Assembly: GCA_019914995.1 (NCBI GenBank) | Contig: CM034135.1 | Span: 1,242,501 to 1,306,500, forward strand | Length of the DNA stretch: 64,000 bases | Source of the DNA: Acanthochlamys bracteata | Lineage: Eukaryota > Streptophyta > Magnoliopsida > Pandanales > Velloziaceae | Direction of reading: 5' to 3' | Shown: positions 22,401-35,352 of the stretch, in pieces | Position numbering within the stretch: position 1 is the first letter of the stretch | How the letters are laid out: every line of letters starts with the position of its first letter | Program-made: the position numbers and the translations under genes | The notes under the pieces: generated by a model | Seen by the model: the letters and a program-made list of their open reading frames with translations, nothing else | What the model was told of the DNA's origin: nothing | The model's database searches: none

Positions 22401-24972
22401 CAGGCAATAAGAATTTCATTGGGGAATCATGTGGAGAAGGGAAAGGCATCTGTGTTTCTCTTAAGAACATCGATAATCATTATGAACCAGAGCCACAAAA
22501 ACAACTCAAATGGAAGGAGACAGGAGAGACCAAAAGCACTATGCCAAGATTTTTGAACCTTGAGCCTACACTTGCAATGGATTGGCTTGAGATATCTTGG
22601 GATGAATTGCAGGTCAGGGAGCGTGTTGGTGCAGGTACTTTTTTTCTTTTGTCGTAAGCTGGTTATCGAGCTCTCTATTTTTCTTAGCATAACTTTATCA
22701 ATTTTCTTGCTCTAGGTTCATTTGGAACGGTTTATCATGCTGAGTGGCATGGATCAGTAAGTACCCTAGTCATGTATTGTTTGATTTAGGCCATACAATA
22801 TCACACATTCTAAATTTCTGCTATGTGAGACGAGGAATAGCTATATAACTTTTTATACACAACAAAAAATCATTGAATGACATGCAGTGTGTAGATATAG
22901 GATAATGCCAGTAGCGAGATGGAAGACTCAAAGAGACTAGAGAGATCACAAGGGATAAAGTGCAGCTTTAAGTGAAGAAAATGAAGATTGTAAAGAGAAA
23001 CAAGGATTTTTGTTACTCTGGTTTGTAGTTAAGTTTAGCCACTGTCATATGCCGCCTTTACTGAGATATTATGCTGACTAGCAGCATTATAAAATGTTTT
23101 CTCTTTTGATCATCCAGTCTCTTACCTTACTGGTCATTGGTGGAATAATTATACAGGATGTAGCAGTCAAGGTGCTTACAGATCAAGATTTTCACGAAGA
23201 CCGACTGAAGGAATTTCTTAGAGAGGTATTTGGTTGGTTTATGCGGTTGGTACTTGACATGTCTTGTAACTATTTCACATTTGCGAGTCAACCAAAAGTT
23301 AATCGAATGGATACTTTAACATGTAGTTAATATAAGTAACATATAGAAGGATACGAATAACATGATATGGCTCAATCACCAATTTAAAAAAGCAGATTAT
23401 TATTGGTGTTTATTCTTTTTGGCTTACAATGCTTGCTTAAACTCCTAGGTGGCTATAATGAAACGGGTGCGCCATCCTAATGTGGTGTTATTTATGGGAG
23501 CAGTCACAAAACGCCCACATCTTTCTATTGTGACGGAGTATTTGCCAAGGTAAGCAGTTTCTGTATTTGAAATGTTTGCTGAACAAATGAACATGGAATT
23601 CTTTGTCCTAGTACTGTTTGTCCCACTCCTTAGTCTTCTGCTTCTCATTTGGTCAGGGGAAGCCTTTACCGCCTTATAAACAGACCTACTGCAGGAGAAA
23701 TGTTGGACATGAAAAGAAGACTAAGAATGGCACTTGATGTGGTATGTTGTCTCCTCTCCCAATTACCCTTTCTAAAGCATTCATACTACTAAGTACAAGA
23801 ACATGTTCCATATTGCAGGCCAAGGGCATTAATTATCTTCATTGCCTTAATCCTCCAATTGTGCATTGGGATCTCAAGTCCCCTAATCTCTTGGTAGACA
23901 AGAACTGGTCTGTCAAGGTATTCCTTCTACATATTTCCAGATCCACGTGATATCAACTTCATCACATCAATGTTTTGAAGTTCTCTTTTATATTAATTAG
24001 GTATGTGACTTTGGACTATCAAGATTCAAGGCAAACACTTTCATATCGTCAAAGTCTGTGGCTGGGACGGTAAGCTTCTGAAGAATTCTTCTTTATTACG
24101 GGGTGATTTGATTACATGTTGTAGTTAATGTACTTGGTCTAGAAATTTTGAGCATCTCTGAACATTGACTGCATGTTTCTCTTGTGCGAACTGGGAGACA
24201 CTTCCGTGTTAGGAATCATCTTGAAATCTAGTTGTCATCCTGCCAATGATGATGCAGATAACCTGTCATCCTGCACTATTGACAATTTTTGAAATTTAAG
24301 AATTGGTCTGACTAAATATTATAGCTCTTGGTGTACTTAAGAATCTATAATTGTAAAGGTCTAAGACCTTTGAACGTGAATTATTTCTTTCACTTTTCAG
24401 CCGGAATGGATGGCCCCAGAGTTCCTTCGTGGAGAACCTTCAAACGAGAAATCTGATGTATATAGCTTTGGAGTAATTTTATGGGAGCTTATAACTATGC
24501 AACAGCCTTGGAGTGGGCTTAGCCATGCACAGGTTTGTAATGATTGGAACACTGGTAGCTCCTAGCTTTATTTTATGTGCTCAATAATATCTCATTGTTG
24601 AACTTTGCATGATATCAGGTAGTTGGAGCAGTGGCATTTCAAAATAGAAGGCTCGCTCTTCCTCCTAATACTTCTCCCGTGTTGGGTGCACTCGTTGAGT
24701 CCTGCTGGGCTGAGTAAGAATGACTGATACTTAAGGCTAACTGTTTATAAGCACGATAACTAGGTTCCTTGATGTACAACATCTGTTTCCGCTAATTATT
24801 GTTGGCTGTCAAACAAAATCTTTAAAACCAAAACCTTACAAGCTTGTACCATCTCTTTGTTTTGTTTCTCTGCTTACGTGTGACTTCTGTTATTTGCAGT
24901 GACCCAAAGCAGCGGCCTCCTTTTTCAAGTATCGTGGACACTCTAAAGAAGCTGGTAAAGGCACCAACATGA
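19410..24972 (+). CDS. CTR1-like Raf-type MAPKKK with EDR1 domain
   Basis: Fifteen exons: 19410-20141, 20450-20748, 20826-20967, 21089-21204, 21802-22007, 22356-22634, 22716-22756, 23157-23225, 23449-23549, 23657-23741, 23819-23917, 24001-24069, 24401-24532, 24619-24713 and 24900-24972. All phases agree; 845 residues. The N-terminus is low-complexity (Q, S and T runs). A CTR1/EDR1 regulatory domain covers roughly residues 190-470, with [14 protein letters not shown], then [20 protein letters not shown], then [20 protein letters not shown] and [11 protein letters not shown]. The kinase domain is C-terminal: [62 protein letters not shown]. The catalytic loop reads [11 protein letters not shown]: the usual HRD arginine is tryptophan. 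The family includes the ethylene regulator CTR1, but this gene best fits the CTR1-like group I recall as At4g24480, whose role is poorly defined. Intron 4 carries a tandem duplication. Confidence 0.92.
21463..21660. repeat. Direct duplication in intron 4 of the CTR1-like kinase
   Basis: A block of about 70 bp with GTTAGTACCACATGCTAGTA occurs at 21468 and again at 21594, offset 126 bp. Both copies continue into GTTGACAAAA-TTGAAGA-TCTCATT and AAACTTA. It is intronic. Confidence 0.8.
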
Positions 24973-25878
24973 GGAGGGGTGCAGAATTGATGAAGATTCC
25001 ATATCTACTTTCAGTTTTTGCTTGAAGCCCGTTTTTGGTAAAATACCTAAAGCTGATTCTTTCAGCGTTTGGGTTCAAGCTAGCAGGAAGAAAGGTATGG
25101 TAGCATCTTTTCTTCAGTTAGGTTAATTATAAAAGGTGCTGGAACAGAAACTTCCCTTTCTGTGGGATTGGGATCTCACTGCCATCTATGATACCATCAG
25201 CTTGAGGTTAATGTGATCAACAAATGTTCTGCCTCAGTGGATCTTGGTCATTGGAAGTATCATATTCTGGAGTTGTAATTAATTGTGACCACAATTCTTG
25301 TTACGGTCGGCGTGCGGATATTTTGTATTCTCAAGGGGAACTGGCTGTCAAAGAGGATGGTAGTAGGACGATAAGCATCTTTTGTAGTGGCCAAGTGTTG
25401 TAAATGTGAAAATTGGTTTGTGAATATGCAAAGCTTATTCTTGCTATTTTCAGCTCGTTCAGAACTTACTGACTGATGATGCCACAACACGCCCACGAAA
25501 GTTCAGAAGGCCGACTCTTGTCCATGAAAGTCTCGTTCATCATGACTCGTTTGCTGCTCCTTGTGATCCGATATCATGCTTAAAAGCTTGACCCCTAAAT
25601 CTTCCAAACAGATTTTGCAACAGGAAGCAAAACTATCTACCGCTGCAGCACCGCACAAAAGAGTCAGCTAAATGAACTACAATATCTACCACGGAGGAGT
25701 ATCAGTTTAAGCAAGAAATGATATTTAGGAAGAAATAAAATTTTCACAGCATTGAACAATACTCTAACAGTTTACACAGGTCGGATGAAGGTGAGCCTTT
25801 TAGAAGCATGTCTTAAACATCAAACTTGAGCTTTTTAGAGGCACATCTTAATACGACAAATTCAAAATAAACTGCCGC
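24973..25878. other. Convergent 3' flanks of the CTR1-like kinase and RPN12
   Basis: The stop codons of the two converging genes are about 900 bp apart. The interval must hold both 3' UTRs. I see no other gene, only ordinary AT-rich DNA; no overlap of transcripts can be shown from sequence alone. Confidence 0.45.
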
Positions 25879-28800
25879 TCAAACAATCCTCTCCAGTTCT
25901 CTCGCATAACTGAGGGTCTGGTTGATCAACTGCAAAGATGGAATCTCTTTACACGGTTGAGATTCCTTTGCTTTCTGGAAGAACAGGCGATCACCTTTAA
26001 TTTCCCATTCAGGATGTTCCTGCAACCAATATATAGTAATGATTTGTTACCAGTGGGCAACACCAGAATCTAGGTCCTGTAATAGAATAGTAACTAGAAA
26101 ACATCAATTGAGAGAATCGAGACACGATGGAAAACCTACTTCAGTAATATATTCAGCAAGCTCTTCTTTCTTGGAGAACATTAAGATATTCATGGCATCA
26201 TGCACGGTCAGATAGTCATATGCCTTTTCACTGCAGCCAGCTATTTCATCTCTGCAATGACCAGAATAAGATGTCTAGCATGAATTAAATTGCAATAGCC
26301 CTTCAACAATGAGAATTGAACTCAATACCACAATACAGTTACCTGACAGTTTTAGCGAGGAGATCCATGAAGTAACCATATGTTTCATGCGGAACACTTT
26401 GCCTAGCACTCAATACTCGATTGTATGCTCCCTCCATAAATGATTGCTCTAGCTCCACTGCGTGCTTTATGCATGGATTCTCCAAGGCACTAGCAGGGAG
26501 TAGCTCTAGCTCAGTATGGAATTCTGCTATTCTATTTTGAACAAGGAGCCTCAGTAGATTAAGGCCTAACATGGGATACTCCTGAGGAGATGGAGGAATG
26601 ATGCCACTGGTAGAACCAAAGTTCACAGGACAGAGCTGTTAGGCATCTTCATCACAGATTACTGAGCTTAAAAGGCCACAATTAGGGACCTAGGGACCAA
26701 AATTTTATACTTGCAACGTTAAAGGAACAACTACAAGGCCCACATACCCATTCCAATATAGCACAAATTTCTAGCAATGATTGTAAAGAGAAGTTACAAA
26801 CTTAGCGACTGTACTCTCCTGACTGCAAATCATACCTAAACTAGATATGCTAATTAATAAACATGCTCACTAATTTCCATGGACTTGCAGCCCATATAGA
26901 ACACATCCAATACTTCATCCCCAAACATTAACTGATGGCAAATAAAATACTTCATGCTAAAAGATAGTGCCTCACCTACTATAACAATTTCACACAACAG
27001 TTATACGAAAACAACAATACACTATAACAAAACAAACATTCCTACCACCTACACATCCAATCAAAAATTACATGTATGAAGGACTGAAAATCAGGACCAA
27101 GGTCTCTTCCCAAATCGCACTAGCCTAGACAAACACAGGCTGCTACTTGGATAACAACTAAGACAAATTGGTAGATCCAATCTTCTAAATTTGCATCAAA
27201 TGGAACTATCAAATAATACAGACATCAAGAGAAGGGCTCTCTACCAAAGGACAAAATGTTTTAAGTTATAGTTTTAGTACCGTGTATCAGTATAATAAGG
27301 TTTTAGCTGAAAGAAATCCCTCTCAAATGCATCTTGATCTTCAGTTTTCACACTCAAAAGAACAGCATGTTCATAAATTTCTCCTGCAACAGAACCAATC
27401 CATTATTAAAATGGTAAGAAAGCTATTGCAGAATTAAGCATACTCAATAGTTAATTCATGGTACATGAAGCATAAAGCTTTGAAAAAGGATTGGGGGAAC
27501 ATTATTTAAAACTCCAACTAACCTCTATCAACATGTTGTGATCGAGAGAGTAGCTCAACCAAAATAAATACATCATCCATAACTATGGACAAAAGAATGT
27601 CTTCTCAATTAAATTGCAAGAGCTTGATATGTATTAGTTTCATATGATTGCCTTCAGTCCCATGCCGACGCCCTAGCATCCTAATATACACAAACTGATT
27701 TCCAATTTGGCAATTTTAACGAAGGAACAACAAACTTAGTGACTAGGCATTAGCAGCATACTTCGTGATATGCCGGTTAGATGTCAACAGCATGACAGCA
27801 CAAGATGATCTTCAAAAAGAACCTATGAACCAGAAGGTAATCTCTAACACAACATATATACACCTTTATGACTCTAGCAAGGAATTGTCTAACGTGTTTG
27901 ACATCAATGCTTACACAGTAAGTATTGTGATTGGTGCCGATTGTTAAGTAGCTGAGTGTTTCTTGCCCATTGATTCACAGACTTATCTGGAAATCACTAC
28001 CACTGTATCTTCAGCCATAATAAGATAGTTTATATATGTATTGGCAGAAAACAAAATTTTTCAAAGCACACAATATAAACATAGAAACAAATGACATTCT
28101 GATAAGTTATGTAAATTTATCAGTCTACAGAAGAATTACTTGCTATTGTCAATTCTTGCAGTGCATTTGGTGTTTGCTGAAATGATGGTGGCAGGCTAGG
28201 GAACTTCGTCAAAAGGACCTGAAGGAAAATCAGCAGTTGCAATGCAAATATTAAACATCAAGGAGATTCCTACAGGTTACAGCTAGCTAATTTGAAACTT
28301 ATACTCCAACTAGTGCATAAACTCTCAGCAACACTGCAGGAGCTAGAGCTCTTCTAATTCTTCCATACAAAAACCGGAGTTTCTCAAGCTTTGATTTCTA
28401 GATTGGATTCAGAACTTATACAGATAGCATACTTATGTTTAAGGAATAGTTACTATTACCAAAATACAAATCCAACGTTATGCAAATTTCAGTTTATACG
28501 GTCGAACTCAAGTTAGTAGACATACTTCAAATTATCTCTGAAACAGACAGCAAGCACAAATCATCGAGATAAAACAAATCCTAATCCTAAATAGAGAGAC
28601 TGCCTTCACAAACTAGCTATTTAGCTCAATTCCTATATTTACCCTAAATAAACCGAAATAGCTGCAAAGCAAACCAAATCTACTGGAAACCAAGTCGCAA
28701 ATACAAAATCAACATTATCTTACAGTAGACAAATCTTTTTTAGAAGAAACCTTAACGAGAACAACTATTACATACTGCAAAATCAACGAATCCATCAGTT

Positions 28801-29018
28801 GAATGGAAACCAAGTCATGAACACAAATTGAGCAGAAAACATATTAGCTTAACTCCTTCACTAACTCCATAATCAATCAATACAAAATCGAAACCAAATA
28901 GAGATCGACGAACCTTGAGTTGAGAGAGGAGATTGTCACAAGTATCGAAATCGTTTCGGATTAAAGCGGCCTTGAATCGCGCGAACAATTGGGAGACCTC
29001 TGTCAACGCCGGATCCAT
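25879..29018 (-). CDS. RPN12A: 26S proteasome regulatory-lid subunit RPN12
   Basis: Non-ATPase subunit of the 19S lid, required for lid-base joining and for degradation of ubiquitinated proteins. Six exons: 28914-29018, 28140-28218, 27281-27383, 26343-26606, 26140-26251 and 25879-26019. Phases agree throughout and give 267 residues, the usual plant length. The start is the ATG of MDPALTEVSQLFARFKAA; a GATC-rich leader and a TATA box lie just upstream. Family segments are seen in order: LLTKFPSLPPSF, EIYEHAVLLSVKTEDQDAF, FFQLKPYY, LGLNLLRLLVQNRIAEFHTE, AVELEQSFMEGAYNRVLSAR, DEIAGCSEKAYDYL (PCI region), and the end PSLQLINQTLSYARELERIV. In Arabidopsis rpn12a mutants alter cytokinin and auxin responses. 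Intact and presumably functional. Confidence 0.95.
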
Positions 29019-29074
29019 TCTCGATAAATTGATCAACCGCTCGATCTACTTCGCCAGATCTCTAGCTACACCGC

Positions 29075-29084
29075 CTTTATATAG
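29075..29084 (-). promoter_or_regulatory. TATA box of RPN12
   Basis: On the minus strand CTATATAAAG lies about 57 bp before the ATG at 29018. A GGCCCATT (TGGGCC on the minus strand) at about 29124 lies further upstream, consistent with a housekeeping promoter. Confidence 0.5.
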
Positions 29085-29099
29085 ATCTGGAAGCCAACC

Positions 29100-30615
29100 G
29101 GGTTAAATGGCCTGAAGCTCTTGGCCCATTAACAGAAATCAAAGGCTTTTGCATAATCGGCGACATAAAAATAACGTATTGCAAATAAGCCCTATAAAAG
29201 TTCTTTTTATCCATAGAGCATATATATTCTTGAAGACATACAGGAAATGTTTCCTTCAAATTCACTTTTGTTCAAATTAAATTTTAATTTCTAACTCGCT
29301 TTTAAAAAAAGTAAACAAAAAAAATTAAACTCAATTCTTTTAACTAAAGGTTTACTTTCAAAATTAAATTTTAAACCTAAAAACTCATATTTTACAAACT
29401 GCTTTTCCTATAGTGAGTTTAAAGTTCTGTAAACACGTCCATAATATAAATACAATCACAGAAACAGTAATGAAGGATAACATATCAATAACTGCAAATA
29501 ACCATAAAACCAACGTTAATCTTACTTGAATAAAAACTATTAAGTACATCCTTGCGCGCCACACATTTGAAGTTTGAAATCCATCTTTCATCTTTAAATA
29601 TCCATCTTCACAATTACAGTATTAACAGATCATACATTACCATAAATCCACAAAGATGCCAGAGCAGTCCCTTCAAACATTCATATAATTGCCTTTTATA
29701 GCTCAACCCAATCACCAACTCAGAGAACAGTCTTCAGGTTGAAGCTAAAATCTGTATGAACTCGTTCCTGTTGATTCAAACCAAAAGCAGAGCAGAGTAA
29801 ATAATATAATACAGCATTATTAATGACTACAAAGCTCAACACATACGTACAGGATTCCAGAATAGATAACAAGAAGTAGATAGCAGCGACGGGGACAATG
29901 TGCAAAGTGCCAATGAGAAAGAACTTCATCACTGCACAATCATGAATTTAAAAGACTACAGAAAACTGCTATTGTTTCAGAACTTACATTGGAAGGACAA
30001 AGACTACAAAGTTACCAGCTCCAAGGATCAATTACAACTGACAAAAGAACATCCGCACAAGTTTGTCCCTGCTATACAGAAGAAAATACAAACATAATGA
30101 AAATGCCAATCAAATCCATTAGTACATACAATACCATCATACATCAACCATGAGAAGGAAGCTAGCAGAAACTTTATCCTGTTTCAGACCTTACTATAGA
30201 AGGCCAAGCAGATATAGAAGTCATATAAGTCAAGGACAGCCAGCTTCTTTCCTGCTCTATGTAGAGTAGATAACACATAAACATAAATATACTAATAATA
30301 TTAATTTAAAATGTTGATATAAAAATACCATCAAGTTGCTATGTCATTTTCCTATATGTTTTTAAGTTCTATATATAAAACCAACCTCAATAAAGTAGCG
30401 ACACACAAAAGTTCAAAGACAGGAACGGCAAATTATTTAATCTTAGACAAAATAGTTACTCGACGCCGCTAGAATCTGCAGTCAAACAGATTATATAGAG
30501 AAAGCTGTGCTGTTCCTGATCCCTTTAAATTAGCCTGATATAAACAGCACTTTGGATTTTAAAAATACTTATGAAACAGCATAGTGCAGAAGCCTTTCCG
30601 CAAATCTGTCTTCTC
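29100..30615. other. Spacer between RPN12 and the VIN3-like relic
   Basis: AT-rich, with no recognisable gene on either strand. Bases 29240-29420 contain A/T blocks (ATTAAATTTTAATTTC, then AAAATTAAATTTTAAACC) resembling the hairpin element at 9.3-9.6 kb. The rest may include 3' UTR of the VIN3-like unit. Confidence 0.45.
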
Positions 30616-31445
30616 CTAGCTGCATAAAAAGTCCACGAAAGTATCAATGAGATGTGCAACCAGGGCTGCTGGATCATCAATTAGGACATCAATGAACGCA
30701 TTCACCACTCTCCTGTCATCAGCTGTTGCTTTCAAGCTAAACCAGGTGAGGAACTTTATACGGAACTCCTTCTCCATGTGTCCCTGACATTCTAACCATC
30801 TGATCTTTTTCACACAATACTCATACTGACTTTCTGCTGCTTCCAGGTCATTCCCTGAATCTGGTGAACCAGTTGATTGACTAGGCTTTGTTGGTTTTTC
30901 ATGAGGTATAGAATTTGAGCCAACACGAGGTATAGGTTCAGGTTGAAGCACCATGTTCTTGTCATTTTCACCACCACTCTCCTCTAAGGTAAATACTCTG
31001 TGGCATGTGCCGTAGCAGGACTTGCTGCCTCAGGAGAGTTCTTGGTTGCACTTAAGTGTGTTGACGCACACTGGTTAAGCGGAGGTTGATCACCAAAGCC
31101 AAAGCCAAAGCCAAAGCCGAGATCTATTCTATGGTTGGGTATGACGTTGCAATTTGCGTAAGCATCATAAGCGTTATGAGCTGCAAAGTCATCGCCTCCA
31201 TCAAGGTTTTGTGTGACAAACTTGCCTCCCACCAACCTAATGGTCCAGTTCTACCAAAAAGAGCGACCTTGAAATAATAAACAGTGGAAGGGCTGAGACC
31301 AGTAATTTCCATCCTTGCATCAGATAGTGCCACAATGCATGTAGGCTGATATGGATAATCCATACAAGACCTCCGGTGCCAAACTGTGCAGCCTATGACC
31401 TTTTCTTTAAAGACATTGTCTCCAAATCGAAGAGAAATGACAACT
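30616..31445 (-). pseudogene. VIN3-like protein, 3' exon (FNIII and VID), frame-broken
   Basis: This minus-strand stretch encodes the C-terminal half of a VERNALIZATION5/VIN3-like (VEL) protein, a cofactor of Polycomb PRC2. In reading order: a fibronectin-III-like domain (IGCTVWHRRSCMDYPYQPT, then MEITGLSPSTVYYFKVALFG), a linker with a GF repeat (DNA repeat of AAGCCA near 31100), and the VID domain ([45 protein letters not shown]) ending at 30616. These three parts lie in three different frames: a base appears missing after GGGAGGC near 31230, and a second shift occurs near 30990, where the middle frame meets a stop. The start of the FNIII part also looks out of frame. The exon between this part and the PHD exon was not found. 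It could be a pseudogene, or an error-prone patch of sequence. Confidence 0.7.
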
Positions 31446-32172
31446 GAGAAGGAGGTAAGAAGCTTAAATCTGTATTTGCTTTACATCGTCATCTGTCTTT
31501 TTCATTTTAGTGGTTACGTAGCTTTCTTATAGTATCTAATAACCTTGTAAGCATAGATTATTATTAAAATTCAGAGCATTTGTTATTGTTTGCGTCAAAA
31601 TCATTATGGTGGCATTAGCCAATTATGGTGTCAAGTAGCTATCTTCTCAACGAACAACACTACAACAAAACTAAGCATCATCCTACTAAGTGGGGTCGGC
31701 TACCTAGTAAATGTCAATCTCAGGAGAAACAAAAATCACATAGGAATTGTACTGCTAAAAAGTTTCCTAGTGGCAGTGTGTCAACTGTAGAAACTATCTC
31801 ATCCTGTGAGGTAGTTAATCACAAAATAGATTCAGTTCATTGGAAAAAATATAACACTAATCACTTCTTCCTATATGTGTACTCTCATTAAAACCCACCA
31901 TAAGTCATGTTAAAGTTACAACTGAAATGAAATATAAACCAGGTAGAAAATGAATGTTCCAACTCAAACAAACAAAAAATCCAATTTGCCTAGAGTGAAT
32001 GGTATCCAAATCAAATTGGCTTCTAAAAGAGTGGAAGATAAAATATATCTTAATTGCTGTGAGATTGAATAAGTAACTACTTTAGGTTCCTATTTAAAGT
32101 AATAATACGTGAAAACATGTCTTAAAATAATAACTCCTGAAAACAAGTTTCATTCACTTAGCAAATAACTAA

Positions 32173-32396
32173 GGGGACGTTTGGGATGGCTGAAAAAGTA
32201 GAATTTTTCGAAGAAAGGAGCTTTTCAGAAATGAGTTTTATGAATTTTTAAAAAAAATTTGTACGTAGAATTATCCGTAATATACAATTCACACATACAC
32301 CTCCAAATTTTAAAAAAAGTTTCTAGAGCACTGCAGAAGGCTTTTTGGGGCTTGAAAAGCCCAAAAGCACCAACATAAAGCTTTGCCAAACATGGC
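32173..32396. mobile_element. Possible MITE, 224 bp
   Basis: The left end, GGGGACGTTTGGGATGGC, and the right end, GCCAAACATGGC, are roughly complementary (GTTTGGGATGGC against GCCATGTTTGGC reversed). Such ends are common in non-autonomous hAT-like elements of plants. No target duplication could be fixed. Interior non-coding. Confidence 0.35.
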
Positions 32397-32959
32397 ATTA
32401 AGACTTTGATGGTTATTCTTTTGGTTTATAGGAACCCATCTTTACAAAGGTGGAACTTTATTAAAATGAAAGGATAGTCGCTGTGCTGAAACTGTAAAAG
32501 TATATGCTAATTCTTTAAAAACAAATACAAGCTCATTTTCAAGGAGATAAATGATATATGTCAAATCAAATGATTTTACAAGAACAATATTAAGAAAAAA
32601 GCGACAACATAACAAGCGAGTATCGAAATATGTAATGATAGGTCTACATCACGGCTCTTACTACTTTTTAAGCGACTATTTATCAAAAAGAACAATGCCA
32701 AGAGGAAAAACTACTCGCATAAAAAACTGAGCAAACAATTAGCTATGATCTACTTCGTGAAAAATAAAAGAACTCGTTATAAATTGAAAAGGCATGTCCT
32801 AAACAACTTTAGTTCTTTATAAACTTATACTACTTAAGGCTTCTTCAGTAAGAATTTCCTTTTTCCAAAAAATGAACCTGAAATAGATGCTTTTAATTCA
32901 AATACGTTCCATAACTAACCATGCTTGGTTTTTATCTTAAATTTCTTACAAAGACCAAA

Positions 32960-33130
32960 TCAAATCCTCGAGTTGAAAACTTTGGGTTCCATAATTACTC
33001 TTAGGTTGGAAAATCTTTAATAGTTACCCTTATATTGGAAGTTTCTTCCAAACTCTATTAAAAGTTTTTTTCTAAAATTACCTTCAAGTTGAAAGTTTTC
33101 AACCGAAAGTTCCTTTTGTTGAAAATTCTA
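32960..33130. repeat. Imperfect short tandem repeat tract
   Basis: Successive blocks begin GTTGAAAAC, GGTTGGAAAATC, ATTGGAAGTTTC and GTTGAAAGTTTTC, each followed by ATAATTACTC-like or AATTACCTT-like words. The unit length is irregular, 30 to 55 bp. No coding sense. Confidence 0.4.
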
Positions 33131-33531
33131 AACTATGATACATTTTATTGAATTCAATTTTGAAAAGAATTGAGCAAAATAAGAATGGGGTTTTTACAAA
33201 GGAATGTAATAATTAGTAGTCATGCAATGGTAATGATTAGAGGAATCATCGTAAATTACCAAAAGAAAACGGGAAGACTTCGAACAGTTTGAAGGGAAAG
33301 TATAAATACATCTAAGGGATGCTAAGTCAAATAGATCTACTTTGGTCCCTCCTTCTAATCCTTAGATGCTCAGCATAACATATATAATTTTAGACGGTTT
33401 TGATAGTCTTCCTTGAATCCCCACCTTCAATCTTTCTCATCCTATTAGACCAAAACCTAACCAACTAAAAAGTCAAGCATAGTATGGTTTACCAAAATAT
33501 CGGATTGCATTTGATCTTTTGATAAAATTTA

Positions 33532-34030
33532 GGGGTGGCAAAAATGAACCGACCCGAAAATCCGACCCGAAATCGATCCAAAAAAGTCGGGTTCGGATCA
33601 AGCCTTACACGGGTTTAGATCGATTTTGGATCGTCCCGAAAATGACCCGTTTAACTATTTATATAGTATATATTACTTAAAAATTAGAAAAAATAGCAAA
33701 AAAATTTGAATTTAATTTGTATATATATATTTTTAATTTATCTTAATTTTAACTAATTTTTATTTAATTTATAAATTTGTCAAAATTAATATTTTTTCTT
33801 TTTAAATACATCATAATTAATAATTTTGATATATTATTATTAAAAATTAATATTTAATAATTTAATTATTAAATAGGTCGATCCGAGTTTGACCCGGTTA
33901 TAAATAGGTTAGGTTAGGGTTGACAATTTTGACCCATATAAATAAACGGGTCGGATTAAGATTGAACATTTTTTACTTGATTATTATATGGGTCGACCCG
34001 GAACCGATCCATGAACCCATATTGCCACCC
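33532..34030. mobile_element. MITE-like element with GGGTGGCAA ends
   Basis: Left end GGGGTGGCAAAAATGAACC; right end ATTGCCACCC, giving inverted termini of about 9 bp, flanked by TTA on both sides (TTTA before, TTAATA after), which fits a 3-bp target duplication. The inner flanks are rich in GACCCG and CGGGTC words on both sides (ACCCGAAA, CGGGTTCGG, GGGTCGACCCGG), and the middle is AT-rich. About 500 bp, non-coding. I recall very similar elements in many dicots. Confidence 0.65.
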
Positions 34031-35073
34031 TTAATAAAACCTAAACAAGTTAGCTGGTTTGAGAACAAGCTTGTTTACTATGTAACTGCAAAAATTGGGT
34101 CCAAAGTCTTTTTTGCCCCTTTTAGCACAAATGTAAAGAATATTATAAAAATATTGTGAAATATGAACTAATAAGTATAAGCATTGTTCGGGGTTGGCAT
34201 ATAACAACATAGTCCAAGTTACACTTGAATTTGATGGGAAGGTCTATTGAGTTATAAGAACATCAAATCGATCCCGATTGCTTTAGCTTAAAGACAAAGA
34301 TATACTATAGTTCAGAAGAGACCACGGGCCCGGTTGCCTTGATGGAAGATCTTACATATAATAGTATGTAATATTGTATATTGATGAAATGATGGTTTAG
34401 TGGTTAGAAGGTTGATTTTTGAAGATGAAGGTTAATGGTTCGAGGCTTAACTTTAGCAATTTTTGTACCTACTCCTACAACTAGTCTTACAACTACAATT
34501 ATTACTAGTTTTTCTTATTTGGTCCCTTTGACTTTCAACTTCGTTATCTCTAACTAAATACTAACTACACTTCTAATTTAGCTTCTCATTGTTCTTGAAT
34601 TCTTACTAACAAATATTTAATTGATGAGCACGAGTTAAAGAAGGATTTTTAAAAAAATTCAAAATTTTTATTTTAAAAAATAAAGAATATCTAATAAAAG
34701 TGTTTAGTCATAACCATGACTAGAGAAGACGGTTTCATATATTTATAAAAAAACAAAATCATATCCTTACTTACTAAGTAAATTTCCTAAAGAAAGAGAA
34801 AAGGGATACTTTTGAGATCTATAATAAAGATAACGAATTAAATAAAAATGCCCTTGATAATGACTTGGTGAATATTCTCTGAAAAATATTATGTCTATGT
34901 GTGTGTGAGGTGTAGGACACCAACAAGTTCTGATATGGAATGTCCTTTAGTCCATAAACCAATCGCTCTTCTTATATACAAAGATATGGTAATACACCAT
35001 CTCTACATAGGTATTGAAGATGAATAAATTTTTTTAAAAAAAGCCAGAGTAAAAACACACAAATAGTTGTCAA

Positions 35074-35352
35074 TCATACAAATGCAAGACAAGTTTGAGA
35101 TACTCTTGGAAAGTGTTTATGTGAAAATAATAAATGGAAGAGAAGTTTTTGAAATGGCTTTCAACTTTTCTATGGCAATTACAAACACCAAATTACTTGC
35201 TTAGCTGTGGATTTATTGTACATAAAGAAAGTTTTACTCAACAAAAACTTATTATGGCAATTGTTTGTAACTACTTCGGAGTCCTTTGAGAAACTATGAT
35301 ATTAATTGATGGTACAAAATTATCTATTTTAGTAATTTTAGGTATTTAAATA
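35074..35352 (+). repeat. Direct repeat, copy 1
   Basis: A 279-bp block from TCATACAAATGCAA to GTATTTAAATAA, repeated at 36156-36433 with roughly 85-90 per cent identity by eye. Shared landmarks include TTCAACTTTTCTATGGCAAT and GTCCTTTGAGAAACTATGAT. The two copies lie 1082 bp apart in the same orientation. It may be a segmental duplication or the long terminal repeats of a small element; TG...CA ends are not evident. Confidence 0.8.

Noticed and set aside
26339..26626. Stand-alone 95-residue protein
   Set aside because: It is an internal exon of RPN12; flanking exons join in frame to the normal 267 residues.
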